Shown here piece by piece: positions 1 through 6,635 of a stretch of DNA of 11,966 nucleotides. Location: positions 1-11,966 of the forward strand of contig DAOWNS010000030.1 of the NCBI GenBank assembly GCA_030642465.1. Direction: 5' to 3'. The notes beneath the pieces were generated by a model. That model was not told where the DNA came from and made no database searches. It saw only the letters and a list, made by a program, of their open reading frames with translations. Every line of letters begins with the position of its first letter. The stretch's first letter is position 1. The position numbers and the translations under genes were made by a program. The stretch is from Candidatus Thorarchaeota archaeon. GTDB lineage: Archaea > Asgardarchaeota > Thorarchaeia > Thorarchaeales > Thorarchaeaceae.

Positions 1-349
1 GTTTCACGTATTGTTCAAAGCCTTTCTGAAATCGTACCGGCTGGCTAGGGGCTAGTACAACGCGAGTAGCCTCTGGCACACTGAGGGGGCTAACTTCGAT
101 TGCCTCACCCAACTTAACACCAGCGTTGCTTCTGATCAGTCCGTCCATTCTGACCATGTCAAGTACTTCGTCTTCCTGTAGTCCAGGCCAACACACAGCG
201 ACCGTTTCCTTCTCGCCCTTTAGCAAGACATAGTCGCCTGATCTGACGCCCAAACGATTCCTTACATCTGAACTCAACCGTACTATGCCGCGGCCTTGAT
301 CTTTCGGCATTGCGGCAGCCACTTTGAGTTTTATTACTTCTTTTGTCAA
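1..349 (-). CDS. cdc48: CDC48/VCP-type AAA ATPase, N-terminal domain only (cut by window edge)
   Basis: Reading the minus strand from a TTG at 349-347 gives about 116 residues that match the start of archaeal CDC48/VAT: IKLKVAAAMPKDQGRGIVRL, then a WPGLQEDE stretch, then GLIRSNAGVKLGE, VVLAPSQPVRF and FEQYVK. This is the double-psi-barrel plus the start of the second part of the substrate- and cofactor-binding N-domain; the two AAA modules would lie beyond position 1. The TTG start is chosen because an in-frame stop lies two codons upstream, conserved family residues begin right after it, and GGAG sits about 10 bases before it. ATG 310-308 would cut off the conserved first strand. CDC48 is a hexameric unfoldase feeding proteins to the proteasome. 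The start lies 18 bp after the hsp20 stop, so the two are probably co-transcribed as a protein quality-control operon. Confidence 0.9.
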   Translation of the reverse strand, partial: MTKEVIKLKVAAAMPKDQGRGIVRLSSDVRNRLGVRSGDYVLLKGEKETVAVCWPGLQEDEVLDMVRMDGLIRSNAGVKLGEAIEVSPLSVPEATRVVLAPSQPVRFQKGFEQYVK

Positions 350-367
350 TTTAATTACACTCCAGTA

Positions 368-808
368 CTATATACTTCTCAGGTATCGTTCAGTTGTGTC
401 AGAACTGCTACTATCATCTGCTGCCCTGAGAAGGTGAATCTCAATGATTCCATTGCGAAAAGAGAAGCTCGATTTGTCAACATCGATAGCATAGGGAATC
501 TCAAGATTCACCTTTTCTCCTTGTTCGGTTCCGAACTCCACTATCAATTCTCTACCTTCAGCTCGTATCATTGGGGGTTGATTCGTGGATGCGGTTTCAA
601 CAACAAATACGCAAGTGTCCCCGAGATCAATTTTCTCAACCATGGGCGCTGTTGCGACATTACCAGGGTTCATGCCAATGCTGGGCGCACTTATTCCTTC
701 CAAATTCGTGCGAATGGTGATGCTTCCCTCGTCGCTCAAACCTCCTGAGCGGGAAAAAAAGCTCTCGAACATCCGGCGTACCATCTTATCAAAATCATCT
801 TCAATCAT
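368..808 (-). CDS. hsp20: Small heat shock protein, Hsp20/alpha-crystallin family
   Basis: A 146-residue protein, within the normal sHSP size range. The N-terminal arm opens with a helix containing DDFDKMVRRMFESFF. It continues through a Gly/Ser/Pro-rich linker to an alpha-crystallin domain at about residues 55-130, with alternating beta strands and the typical NGIIEIHL strand near the end. The C-terminal tail is Ser/Asp-rich; I see no clear I-x-I anchoring motif, though the last residues are RYLRSI. Such proteins form oligomers that hold unfolding proteins for refolding or degradation. The frame is open upstream to 916, but ATG 808-806 is preceded by a strong TAGGAGG site and the extra 36 residues look non-coding, so the short start is preferred. 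Its position 18 bp upstream of cdc48 suggests a holdase-unfoldase pair. Confidence 0.85.
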   Translation of the reverse strand: MIEDDFDKMVRRMFESFFSRSGGLSDEGSITIRTNLEGISAPSIGMNPGNVATAPMVEKIDLGDTCVFVVETASTNQPPMIRAEGRELIVEFGTEQGEKVNLEIPYAIDVDKSSFSFRNGIIEIHLLRAADDSSSSDTTERYLRSI

Positions 809-817
809 AGTTACAAG

Positions 818-824
818 CCTCCTA
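818..824 (-). promoter_or_regulatory. Shine-Dalgarno site of hsp20
   Basis: TAGGAGG on the minus strand, 9 bases before ATG 808-806. It decides the hsp20 start in favour of the short protein over the upstream in-frame start at 916. Confidence 0.7.
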
Positions 825-905
825 TTTTGAAGCCCCGGGCGGCGCTTTGCCACCCTAAGAGTCACCTTTGGGGCTCCATTCTGTGCATGTATGCCAGCAG
901 GTCCG

Positions 906-941
906 CTAGGGACCAACTAGTACTGTAGTTACTAGGGACCA
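906..941. repeat. Candidate hsp20 operator: direct repeats flanking an inverted repeat
   Basis: CTAGGGACCA occurs twice, at 906-915 and 932-941, with starts 26 bp apart. Between and partly overlapping them is a perfect inverted repeat, CTAGTA-N7-TACTAG, at 917-935. Relative to the TATA-like box at 946-955 (minus), the repeats would fall just upstream and just downstream of the predicted transcription start of hsp20 (about 922-930). A protein bound there would block polymerase, as archaeal heat-shock repressors do. The match is to arrangement only; it does not resemble a regulator site I can name. Confidence 0.5.
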
Positions 942-945
942 TTTG

Positions 946-955
946 GTATATAAGC
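946..955 (-). promoter_or_regulatory. TATA-like box for the hsp20-cdc48 operon
   Basis: The minus strand reads CTTATATACC, close to an archaeal box A. Transcription would start some 25 bases downstream (about 925), giving a leader of roughly 115 bases before ATG 808. The same bases read TATATAAG on the plus strand, so use by the divergent protease gene cannot be excluded. Confidence 0.5.
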
Positions 956-1028
956 GTTGCGAAGTGTAGATTGTTTTCCGACTGTGACAGATAATCAGAC
1001 GGGCCGCGTCCAATGTCCACTAGGAATA

Positions 1029-1037
1029 CGAATATAA
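1029..1037 (+). promoter_or_regulatory. Weak TATA-like box for the AN1/site-2 protease gene
   Basis: CGAATATAAC lies about 65 bases before ATG 1098. A start of transcription near 1060 would leave a leader of about 40 bases. Only an AT-rich match; the rest of the 809-1097 intergenic stretch shows no RNA gene or further clear element. Confidence 0.25.
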
Positions 1038-1097
1038 CTCAAAGAACCGGCCGTACCAAGAGCACAATAAGGCTCAGTGGCTTCGTGGTGTATTTCG

Positions 1098-2003
1098 ATG
1101 GTAAATTGTTCGCTTTGCGGGAAGGAAGACCTTGCGTTCACATGTCCCTATTGTAATTGCGTCTTCTGTGCGGACCATAGATTACCGGAGAGCCACGGTT
1201 GTCCGGCCATGGAAAAGGCACGTGACCGCGCGAGGGGAAACGTTGCAGATTCATTCAGTGGACAGTACACCGAAGAGGATGTGCGACTACCTGAGCATAA
1301 ACGCCCCAGTCGAAGACGCACAATAAGGCGGCCAACCGGTCGTGCGAGGTTCTCCTCCACTGAAAAGAGGGACTTGCTGATCGCATCCATCCTAGTAGTG
1401 TTAGTTGGCATTTCTATGATGGGATATCCAAGCGGCATATTCAACGCAATTCCGCGATTGATCTTCTTCGTCAGTGCGGGCTTCTGGTGGTACCCTGCAA
1501 GTACGATTGGAATATTCTGGGTATCCTTCATGGCACACGAGATGGCACACAAATTCGTTGCTCAACGCTATGGACAATGGAGTGAGTTCCGCATGACTCA
1601 GCAGGGTTACATCCTGTCAGCGCTGGCAATCCTTTGGTCATTTCCAATCTTTGGAACAGGGGTTGTGGCAACTAGTAGGGCCAAGAGCTTGGAAGAAGAT
1701 GGAAAAGTAAACCTAGCGGGTCCGCTAACGAATTTCATCATCGCAGCAGGAATAGCAATCGGAATGCTGCTACTAGTTTCATCAGTTGGAATTCCGGTAA
1801 TTGACCCCGTGACGAATCTCATCCTTTCCGTGCTACGCTACGGGCTTATTCTCAACGCGATGCTTGGTGCATTCAACATGATCCCCATACAACCGTTCGA
1901 TGGGGCCACAGTCAAGATGTGGAATACGACTGTGTGGGCCGCACTGGCAGTGGCCTTTGCAGCGCTTCTACTGTTTGGCTTCTTCATTGTTCCACAATTC
2001 TGA
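1098..2003 (+). CDS. Membrane site-2 protease (M50 family) with N-terminal AN1-type zinc finger
   Basis: A 301-residue protein. Residues 4-35 carry an AN1 finger: C4, C7, C16, C19, C24, H27, H33, C35 in the C-x2-C-x8-C-x2-C-x4-C-x2-H-x5-H-x-C pattern. A basic linker (about 68-84, Arg-rich) leads to the membrane domain. Hydrophobic segments lie at about 93-108, 120-145, 171-192, 212-230, 240-262 and 278-298. The metalloprotease core is intact: HEMAH at 147-151 (zinc ligands H147 and H151, catalytic E148) and NMIPIQPFDG at 260-269, where D268 is the third ligand; NLAGPLTN (205-212) is also family-typical. Such enzymes cut substrates within the membrane. AN1 fingers often accompany ubiquitin- or stress-linked proteins, so a substrate-recruiting role on the cytoplasmic side is inferred. 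ATG 1098 (GGTG seven bases before) is preferred to GTG 1077. It is divergent from hsp20-cdc48 and may lead the topoisomerase operon, 81 bp upstream of it. Confidence 0.85.
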   Translation: MVNCSLCGKEDLAFTCPYCNCVFCADHRLPESHGCPAMEKARDRARGNVADSFSGQYTEEDVRLPEHKRPSRRRTIRRPTGRARFSSTEKRDLLIASILVVLVGISMMGYPSGIFNAIPRLIFFVSAGFWWYPASTIGIFWVSFMAHEMAHKFVAQRYGQWSEFRMTQQGYILSALAILWSFPIFGTGVVATSRAKSLEEDGKVNLAGPLTNFIIAAGIAIGMLLLVSSVGIPVIDPVTNLILSVLRYGLILNAMLGAFNMIPIQPFDGATVKMWNTTVWAALAVAFAALLLFGFFIVPQF

Positions 2004-2072
2004 TTGAATGTTGTTTGGATAATACCACGCTTCATAGCCCAATTTCACCGGGGACATCCTGTAAGAAGTACA

Positions 2073-2076
2073 GGAG
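2073..2076 (+). promoter_or_regulatory. Shine-Dalgarno site setting the TTG start of topoisomerase VI B
   Basis: GGAG eight bases before TTG 2085. The frame stays open back to TTG 2004, but that one directly follows the stop of the protease gene and has no such site, and the residues between do not look like the family's N-terminus. Confidence 0.6.
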
Positions 2077-2084
2077 CCTCCGTA

Positions 2085-3608
2085 TTGCAGTCATTGCGTC
2101 ACTCAGACTCGGATGTCGTAGAACTATCAGTATCAGCATGGTTCTACAGGAATCGAACAATAGCTGGTTTCGACAACCCCGCAAGGTCGCTCTATGTTTC
2201 CGTTAGAGAGCTCGTTGAAAACAGTCTAGATGCCTGCGAAGGTGCCGGTGTGCTACCCGAAGTGCGCGTGTCCTTGCAGCATGTGAAGATGGATTCCTCA
2301 GAAGCAGAAGGTATGCCAAGAGGTCCACAAGTTTTCAGACTCCGCATACAAGATAACGGTTCAGGAATCAGGAGGGAAGACGCCCCTCGGCTCCTAGGCA
2401 GGATGCTTACAGGAACCAAGTTCACTCTGAAGCAGAGCCGAGGTACCTTTGGCCTCGGTGGTAGCCTTGCACTCCTCTATGGCCAAATCACGACTCAGAA
2501 ACCAATCGAGATAACATCGGGACGATGCGGTGAAGAAACCAAGCACAAAATTGTGATGCGATTGGACATCGAGAACAACGAACCAATACTGATTCACGAA
2601 GAGCAACGGCCAAAGAATCCAGAAGAACATGGTACAACCATCGAGTATTATCTGCAAGGGGATTGGTTCCGCAGTAAACGCCGCATTACTGAGTACTTCC
2701 TTCAAACAAGCATGATCGTTCCATACGCGTCTATGCTCTTCAACAACCCCGATGGAGAGTCGCTTCAATTACCTCGAGTTATTGAAATGCTGCCACAGCA
2801 ACCAAAGGAGGCTAAGCCGCACCCCAGAGGGATAGATGTTGAGATGCTCAAGAGAATGATAAAGGAGTCGCGTAGGAGTACCCTCAAGTCATTCCTAAAG
2901 GGCTCCTTCCAGAGAGTGGGCGAATCTACAGCTGAAAAGTTCCTGGCTTCAGCTGGTTTGGATCCAGCTGCTGCGCCCAAGGCATTAAGCAACGAGAATC
3001 TTGTTCACATGATGAAAAAGCTCGAAACATACAGCGGCTTTCTAGCTCCCTCCAGCAAGTCGCTCTCGCCTGCAGGCCTCGATGTGCTGGAGGCGGGAAT
3101 CAAACGGCTCAAGCCGGAGTTCGTCGTAGTACGACAGAGATTACCTAGTGTCTATGAAGGGCACCCATTTATTGTAGAATCTGGCGTTAGCTACGGTGGC
3201 GAGCTTGCCCCAGGCATCAGATTGTACAGATTTGCGAACCGTATTCCGTTGTTGTACGACGAACGCACTGACGTATCTAGTCAAGTCATCAGGGAACTTA
3301 ATCTCAAGAATTATGGTCTTCATCAGAATGACCCGCTCGCCTTCTTTGTGCACATTTGTTCCACTAAGATTCCGTACAAGACTGTGGGCAAGGAGTTCAT
3401 CGGAGATATCGACGTGATTCGTCGAGAGATTGACCTTGGACTCAAGGATTGTTTGAGAAGACTTGGCGAAGGTGTCAGGCGGAAACGAAGGGTGCACCAA
3501 CTGAAAAGGCGAGAGAGCAAACTAATCGGTTACTATGAATTCATCGCAGAAACGCTTAGCACAGCAACGGATCAAGAGGTTTCTCTGGTCAATCTTCTTG
3601 GCAACTAG
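2085..3608 (+). CDS. top6B: DNA topoisomerase VI subunit B (GHKL ATPase)
   Basis: 507 residues, close to the usual 500-550. It is the ATP-driven clamp of the A2B2 type IIB topoisomerase, which passes one DNA duplex through another. Domains in order: GHKL ATPase (about 13-215), helix-two-turn-helix (about 230-305), transducer domain (about 310-490). Visible motifs are FDNPARSLY, the Mg/ATP helix RELVENSLDAC (general base E42, Mg ligand N46), the DNGSGI loop (D90, G92, G94) and the transducer STKIPYKTVGKE with the ATP-sensing lysine K428. The ATP-lid motif reads SRGTFGLGG (118-126), where most family members have a Q-Q-G-I/L-G core, so it is divergent but keeps the glycines needed for phosphate contact. 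TTG 2085 is chosen by its GGAG site. The stop codon overlaps the ribosome binding site of the A subunit, suggesting translational coupling for the 1:1 complex. Confidence 0.9.
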   Translation: MQSLRHSDSDVVELSVSAWFYRNRTIAGFDNPARSLYVSVRELVENSLDACEGAGVLPEVRVSLQHVKMDSSEAEGMPRGPQVFRLRIQDNGSGIRREDAPRLLGRMLTGTKFTLKQSRGTFGLGGSLALLYGQITTQKPIEITSGRCGEETKHKIVMRLDIENNEPILIHEEQRPKNPEEHGTTIEYYLQGDWFRSKRRITEYFLQTSMIVPYASMLFNNPDGESLQLPRVIEMLPQQPKEAKPHPRGIDVEMLKRMIKESRRSTLKSFLKGSFQRVGESTAEKFLASAGLDPAAAPKALSNENLVHMMKKLETYSGFLAPSSKSLSPAGLDVLEAGIKRLKPEFVVVRQRLPSVYEGHPFIVESGVSYGGELAPGIRLYRFANRIPLLYDERTDVSSQVIRELNLKNYGLHQNDPLAFFVHICSTKIPYKTVGKEFIGDIDVIRREIDLGLKDCLRRLGEGVRRKRRVHQLKRRESKLIGYYEFIAETLSTATDQEVSLVNLLGN

Positions 3609-3620
3609 GAGGGTCCTCAT

Positions 3621-4766
3621 ATGATGGGTGATAGCTACAATTCGACAACCACACCAGAAGTAATCTCGTTGATTGATGATGTGTTAGGCACGCTCGCTGA
3701 TACAATCAATAGCGGCGAGTTTCCAGAGATAGGCTACTACGGGTCTTCAAAGAAGAACGTCGAATGGTCAGAAAACGGCTACGAGCCGGTGAATGCAGTT
3801 CCCTCGTTCGTAGATGGACGCAAGGTTGAAAGCGCTAAGACGATTGCAGGACTTGTCTATGGCCTAACTTGTTTCAAGGAACATCTTGAGCAGAAGATGT
3901 CGATGAGTCTTCGAGACTTCTATTACATGCACAAGGTGAAGCGCGTACAGGAGGTCCTAGAGATCAATGGTCAGAATGAAACCAACAGATTGATCAATCT
4001 CTGCGAGAGGATATTGAAGATTCAGGGCACTTCGGTGCCAAGAGAGGAATTCGGCGTTGTAAGTTCACCCAAAGGCACCTTCTACGGGGATGTAACATTA
4101 TCAGACCTCTCGGGCAAGCAGCTCAATTGCTCAGGCGCTGGAGAATATGGATGGTTCATCTCCTCAAGACCTTTTGATGTCAAAATCCATGACATCAACA
4201 TTGATGCTGCAATCTTCGTTGAGAAGGAAGCCATGGCAAGAAACCTTATCGAACTCAAACTGCCTGAAACTCTCAAGATCGGGGTAGGTTCATTATTCGG
4301 ACAGCCAGGGAGGAACATGAGGGCTTGGATTAGACGCTTGGCTGATAATGATGTGCCAATCCTTGTGCTTGTCGACATGTCTCCTTGGTCACTGCGTATT
4401 TTCTCCACAATCAAGAGTAACTCAATCGAGCTCTCAAACATCCGAGGTCTAGCAACTCCCTCTACGAAGTTACTCGGTTTGACTACTACAGACTTCTGGC
4501 GCAAGAATGGCATGCTGACTGCAATCGAGCACTCCTTGGAAGATATGTCCAAATCAGACCTGAAGTGCGCTCAGCAAAATCGTAAAATCCCGGCAATCAG
4601 TGAAGACCCAATCCTTCGAAAAGAGAACGAAGCACTCATCAAAAAACGCAAAAAAGGAGAACTTGAAGCCTTCAAGGCATTCGGACTGCCTCTAACTAGT
4701 CTAAGGAATCTCTACATTGAATACATCAAGCGGAAATCACGTGGCTTCGATGTGAAACTGATATAA
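3621..4766 (+). CDS. top6A: DNA topoisomerase VI subunit A (Spo11-like), variant Toprim motif
   Basis: 381 residues, the usual length. This is the DNA-cutting subunit, homologous to Spo11. The winged-helix (5Y-CAP) domain holds SLRDFYYMHK with the catalytic tyrosine Y102 (Y101 adjacent). The Toprim domain has IFVEKEAM with Mg ligand E201, and ILVLVDMSPW with D252. The canonical motif is Asp-x-Asp followed by Pro-x-Gly; here the second Asp is Ser (S254) and the following Gly is Ser (S257), so one metal ligand appears missing. E201 and D252, the two residues most consistently needed, remain. The C-terminus is Lys-rich (KKRKKGELEAFKAFG). AGGAGGG overlapping the previous stop sits seven bases before ATG 3621. 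It pairs with the B subunit 12 bp upstream. Identification is firm from the order and motifs; full activity is not assured. Confidence 0.88.
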   Translation: MMGDSYNSTTTPEVISLIDDVLGTLADTINSGEFPEIGYYGSSKKNVEWSENGYEPVNAVPSFVDGRKVESAKTIAGLVYGLTCFKEHLEQKMSMSLRDFYYMHKVKRVQEVLEINGQNETNRLINLCERILKIQGTSVPREEFGVVSSPKGTFYGDVTLSDLSGKQLNCSGAGEYGWFISSRPFDVKIHDINIDAAIFVEKEAMARNLIELKLPETLKIGVGSLFGQPGRNMRAWIRRLADNDVPILVLVDMSPWSLRIFSTIKSNSIELSNIRGLATPSTKLLGLTTTDFWRKNGMLTAIEHSLEDMSKSDLKCAQQNRKIPAISEDPILRKENEALIKKRKKGELEAFKAFGLPLTSLRNLYIEYIKRKSRGFDVKLI

Positions 4767-4790
4767 AGCCGATGTGCCACGGGAGTAATG

Positions 4791-4795
4791 AGGAG
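4791..4795 (+). promoter_or_regulatory. Shine-Dalgarno site for the coiled-coil/winged-helix gene
   Basis: AGGAG seven bases before ATG 4803. The in-frame ATG 4788 has only GGGAG two bases away, too close to serve, so 4803 is preferred. Confidence 0.55.
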
Positions 4796-4802
4796 AGCGT
4801 TC

Positions 4803-5474
4803 ATGAGTCAAGAAAAGGAGAATATGCTAAACCTCTTCGAGGAGTTCAAAACAACCCTTGTTGATCTTATAGATGACAGGGACAAGCTTGCCAGCGAAAT
4901 CGAGGAACTGCGAACTGCAAGAAGAGAAGCCGATGAAAAGGCGTGGGCTGCAAACGAGAAGAATCAAAAGCTGGAATCGGACCTTGAAGCCGCTACAACG
5001 AAGGGCGACAAAGCAGATTCAAAGGTTACCTCACTGAAAGAGGAAGTTAAAGACCTAAAGAACCAACTTGCAGAAGTGGAGGCTTCAGGCACTGATGCAG
5101 TGGACGCTATCGTGAAAGAGCGTGACGAACTCAGAGCGGAGATGGATGAAATAACTTCGAAGCTCTCACGTGTATCTGAGCTCTATCGGGAGACCTCTGC
5201 TGAGAAGGAGGCGCTCCAAGAAAAGGTAGACGTTAGTGATCTGCTTGGAATTTACATAGTTCTTCTTGAAACTGTCTTCTATGGAAAGCCTCATGCCAGA
5301 ATCCTGTATACTCTACATGACGTCAAGAAGCCAATCACAAGGAAGAACCTTGCTGATAGTTCAGGAATAATGCCAGCTCAAGTTCTCAAGGCAATTCACG
5401 ATTTGGTGAATGAGAATCTTGTTTCGTACAATGAGGATAATCAGCAAGTCACTCTGAAGAAGGAGATCATGTAG
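4803..5474 (+). CDS. Coiled-coil protein with C-terminal winged-helix domain, unrecognised family
   Basis: 223 residues. From about 10 to 145 the protein is charged and heptad-like, rich in Glu, Lys, Ala and Leu with no Pro, hence a long coiled coil with perhaps one break near 64-75 (TTKGDKADSK). Residues 146-220 look like a winged helix: a hydrophobic helix (DLLGIYIVLLETVFYGKP), then HARILYTLHD, the recognition-like segment PITRKNLADSSGIMPAQVL, and a final helix and wing ending in NLVSYNEDNQQVTLKK. The layout suggests a dimeric DNA-binding or scaffolding protein. I recognise no named family. It sits 36 bp after the topoisomerase VI A subunit and 48 bp before a nuclease-like gene on the same strand, so it may bridge or load these onto DNA; that role is inferred from position only. 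Confidence 0.8.
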   Translation: MSQEKENMLNLFEEFKTTLVDLIDDRDKLASEIEELRTARREADEKAWAANEKNQKLESDLEAATTKGDKADSKVTSLKEEVKDLKNQLAEVEASGTDAVDAIVKERDELRAEMDEITSKLSRVSELYRETSAEKEALQEKVDVSDLLGIYIVLLETVFYGKPHARILYTLHDVKKPITRKNLADSSGIMPAQVLKAIHDLVNENLVSYNEDNQQVTLKKEIM

Positions 5475-5522
5475 ACCTGAAGATTATTCACGCCGCGATC
5501 AAATGGACCAAAGAGAGATGAT

Positions 5523-6527
5523 GTGTTGTCTAGAAAAGCAACCTATAACCCAGCTCTTCGAAAGCATATCAGGAAGTACAATCTAGATGACAAGATGCAT
5601 TCAATAATGAACCTGCTAGGCAAAGATGCCCAGGACGTTTTCAACTGGGCTGAGGAAGAAGCTAAACTCAGAATCAAGAGGGGCGAGGAGAAAGAAACCA
5701 ATCCAGCAAAAGTACAATTCCATTTGATAGCTAATGAAGCAGCAATCAGGTTGGTGAAACAGAACCATTCCCGAGGGCGAATGACGATAAAGAGCGAAGT
5801 TAAGCGCCGGACGGGAATCAAAGCAGAGATGCCTCTCCTCTACCAGGAAGCAGGTCTCCGACATCCGCAGGAGGCAAGGAATCTTCGGCATAATCTATTC
5901 CACGAGGCATTCATGGCATTGATAATGCATCTTTTTCCGGATGTCACAACTAGGGTCCCAGTGACTGGAGAAGGCCTGACCCCTGATTTAATGGTCAATC
6001 ATAAGGATCCCAATTGGACACTCTCGGTCGAATACAAGGGATACCGCGCGATAACCCTTCTCAGCGAATCTGAGGTTCTTAAGGGGATGCGGTATCAAGC
6101 AGCGTATGGCTCATCGTGGCTAGTCACCAGCACAACGAAGACGGTGAAAGATTGCTACGAAGGCACTCTTGAATCCGAGAAACTCATACGACTGGGCATT
6201 GAGCGGCTTGAGAGGATTACAAAGAGGAAAGGGTATACTGGAGAACAGAAAGAAAACCGAGGCATTGCAAGGAAGGGAATAACACATCTCGAAAAGATGA
6301 AGGGAGCCAACATCAAATGCAAGTTGATCTCCGCAGAAGAACTCCTTGACTCTTGCAGAGAAGGGAAGCCAAGAAAGGCGCTCGCCATATCCACTGGCAT
6401 GGAGTTCGTTAAGATGCTTCGAAACGCCGGCTTCGAGAGCCATGCGGAAAATGTGTTGAGGATAATGAAAACCCCAACGAATCGTCTGCATAGCGACACT
6501 GTAACATCCGTACGACTCATAGGCTAG
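5523..6527 (+). CDS. PD-(D/E)XK superfamily nuclease-like protein
   Basis: 334 residues. The first 110 are mainly helical and charged. The nuclease-like core spans about 120-215: a helix with E128 (FHEAFMALIM), then TPDLMV with P154-D155, then LSVEYKGY with E170 and K172 fourteen residues later, then GMRYQAAYG with Q192. This is the E...PD-x14-ExK...Q order of restriction-endonuclease-fold enzymes such as Holliday-junction resolvases and repair nucleases, and all expected acidic and lysine residues are present. A basic region (about 220-260) may contact DNA. The start is GTG 5523, preceded by a GAGATGAT stretch; TTG 5526 is an equally spaced alternative. It follows the coiled-coil gene by 48 bp and appears to close the topoisomerase VI cluster, pointing to processing of DNA ends or junctions (inference). 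It shows no methylase partner, so a classical restriction system is unlikely. Confidence 0.75.
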   Translation: MLSRKATYNPALRKHIRKYNLDDKMHSIMNLLGKDAQDVFNWAEEEAKLRIKRGEEKETNPAKVQFHLIANEAAIRLVKQNHSRGRMTIKSEVKRRTGIKAEMPLLYQEAGLRHPQEARNLRHNLFHEAFMALIMHLFPDVTTRVPVTGEGLTPDLMVNHKDPNWTLSVEYKGYRAITLLSESEVLKGMRYQAAYGSSWLVTSTTKTVKDCYEGTLESEKLIRLGIERLERITKRKGYTGEQKENRGIARKGITHLEKMKGANIKCKLISAEELLDSCREGKPRKALAISTGMEFVKMLRNAGFESHAENVLRIMKTPTNRLHSDTVTSVRLIG

Positions 6528-6563
6528 AAGACCAATAAGGAAAGCCGGTCGTCCATTCTGCTA

Positions 6564-6573
6564 ACCTTTATCA
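6564..6573 (+). promoter_or_regulatory. Possible TATA-like box before the roadblock gene
   Basis: CTTTATCAG in the 108-bp gap after the nuclease gene, about 65 bases before TTG 6636. A weak match; it would make the roadblock and radical SAM genes a separate transcript. Confidence 0.25.
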
Positions 6574-6635
6574 GTAATGGGTAACTGGCTGTGTTGTTCT
6601 CCGATAGTACACCAGAACAATGAGAGGGTAATGCA

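Noticed and set aside
296..748. Plus-strand open frame across the hsp20/cdc48 junction
   Set aside because: Lies antisense to two genes recognised by conserved motifs; its protein is rich in Cys, Phe and Tyr with no domain pattern.
1148..1552. Minus-strand open frame inside the AN1/site-2 protease gene
   Set aside because: Antisense shadow of a gene with intact AN1 and HEMAH motifs.
2004..2084. Upstream extension of topoisomerase VI B to TTG 2004
   Set aside because: No ribosome binding site, directly abuts the preceding stop, and the added residues are unlike the family N-terminus.
3141..3500. Minus-strand open frame inside topoisomerase VI B
   Set aside because: Antisense to the conserved transducer domain; no recognisable motif of its own.
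5523..6527. Restriction-modification system
   Set aside because: The nuclease motif is present but no methyltransferase or specificity subunit lies in the window, and the neighbours are topoisomerase genes.
6528..6560. GACC...GGTC hairpin as terminator after the nuclease gene
   Set aside because: Four-base stem with a long loop and no following T-run; too weak to call.
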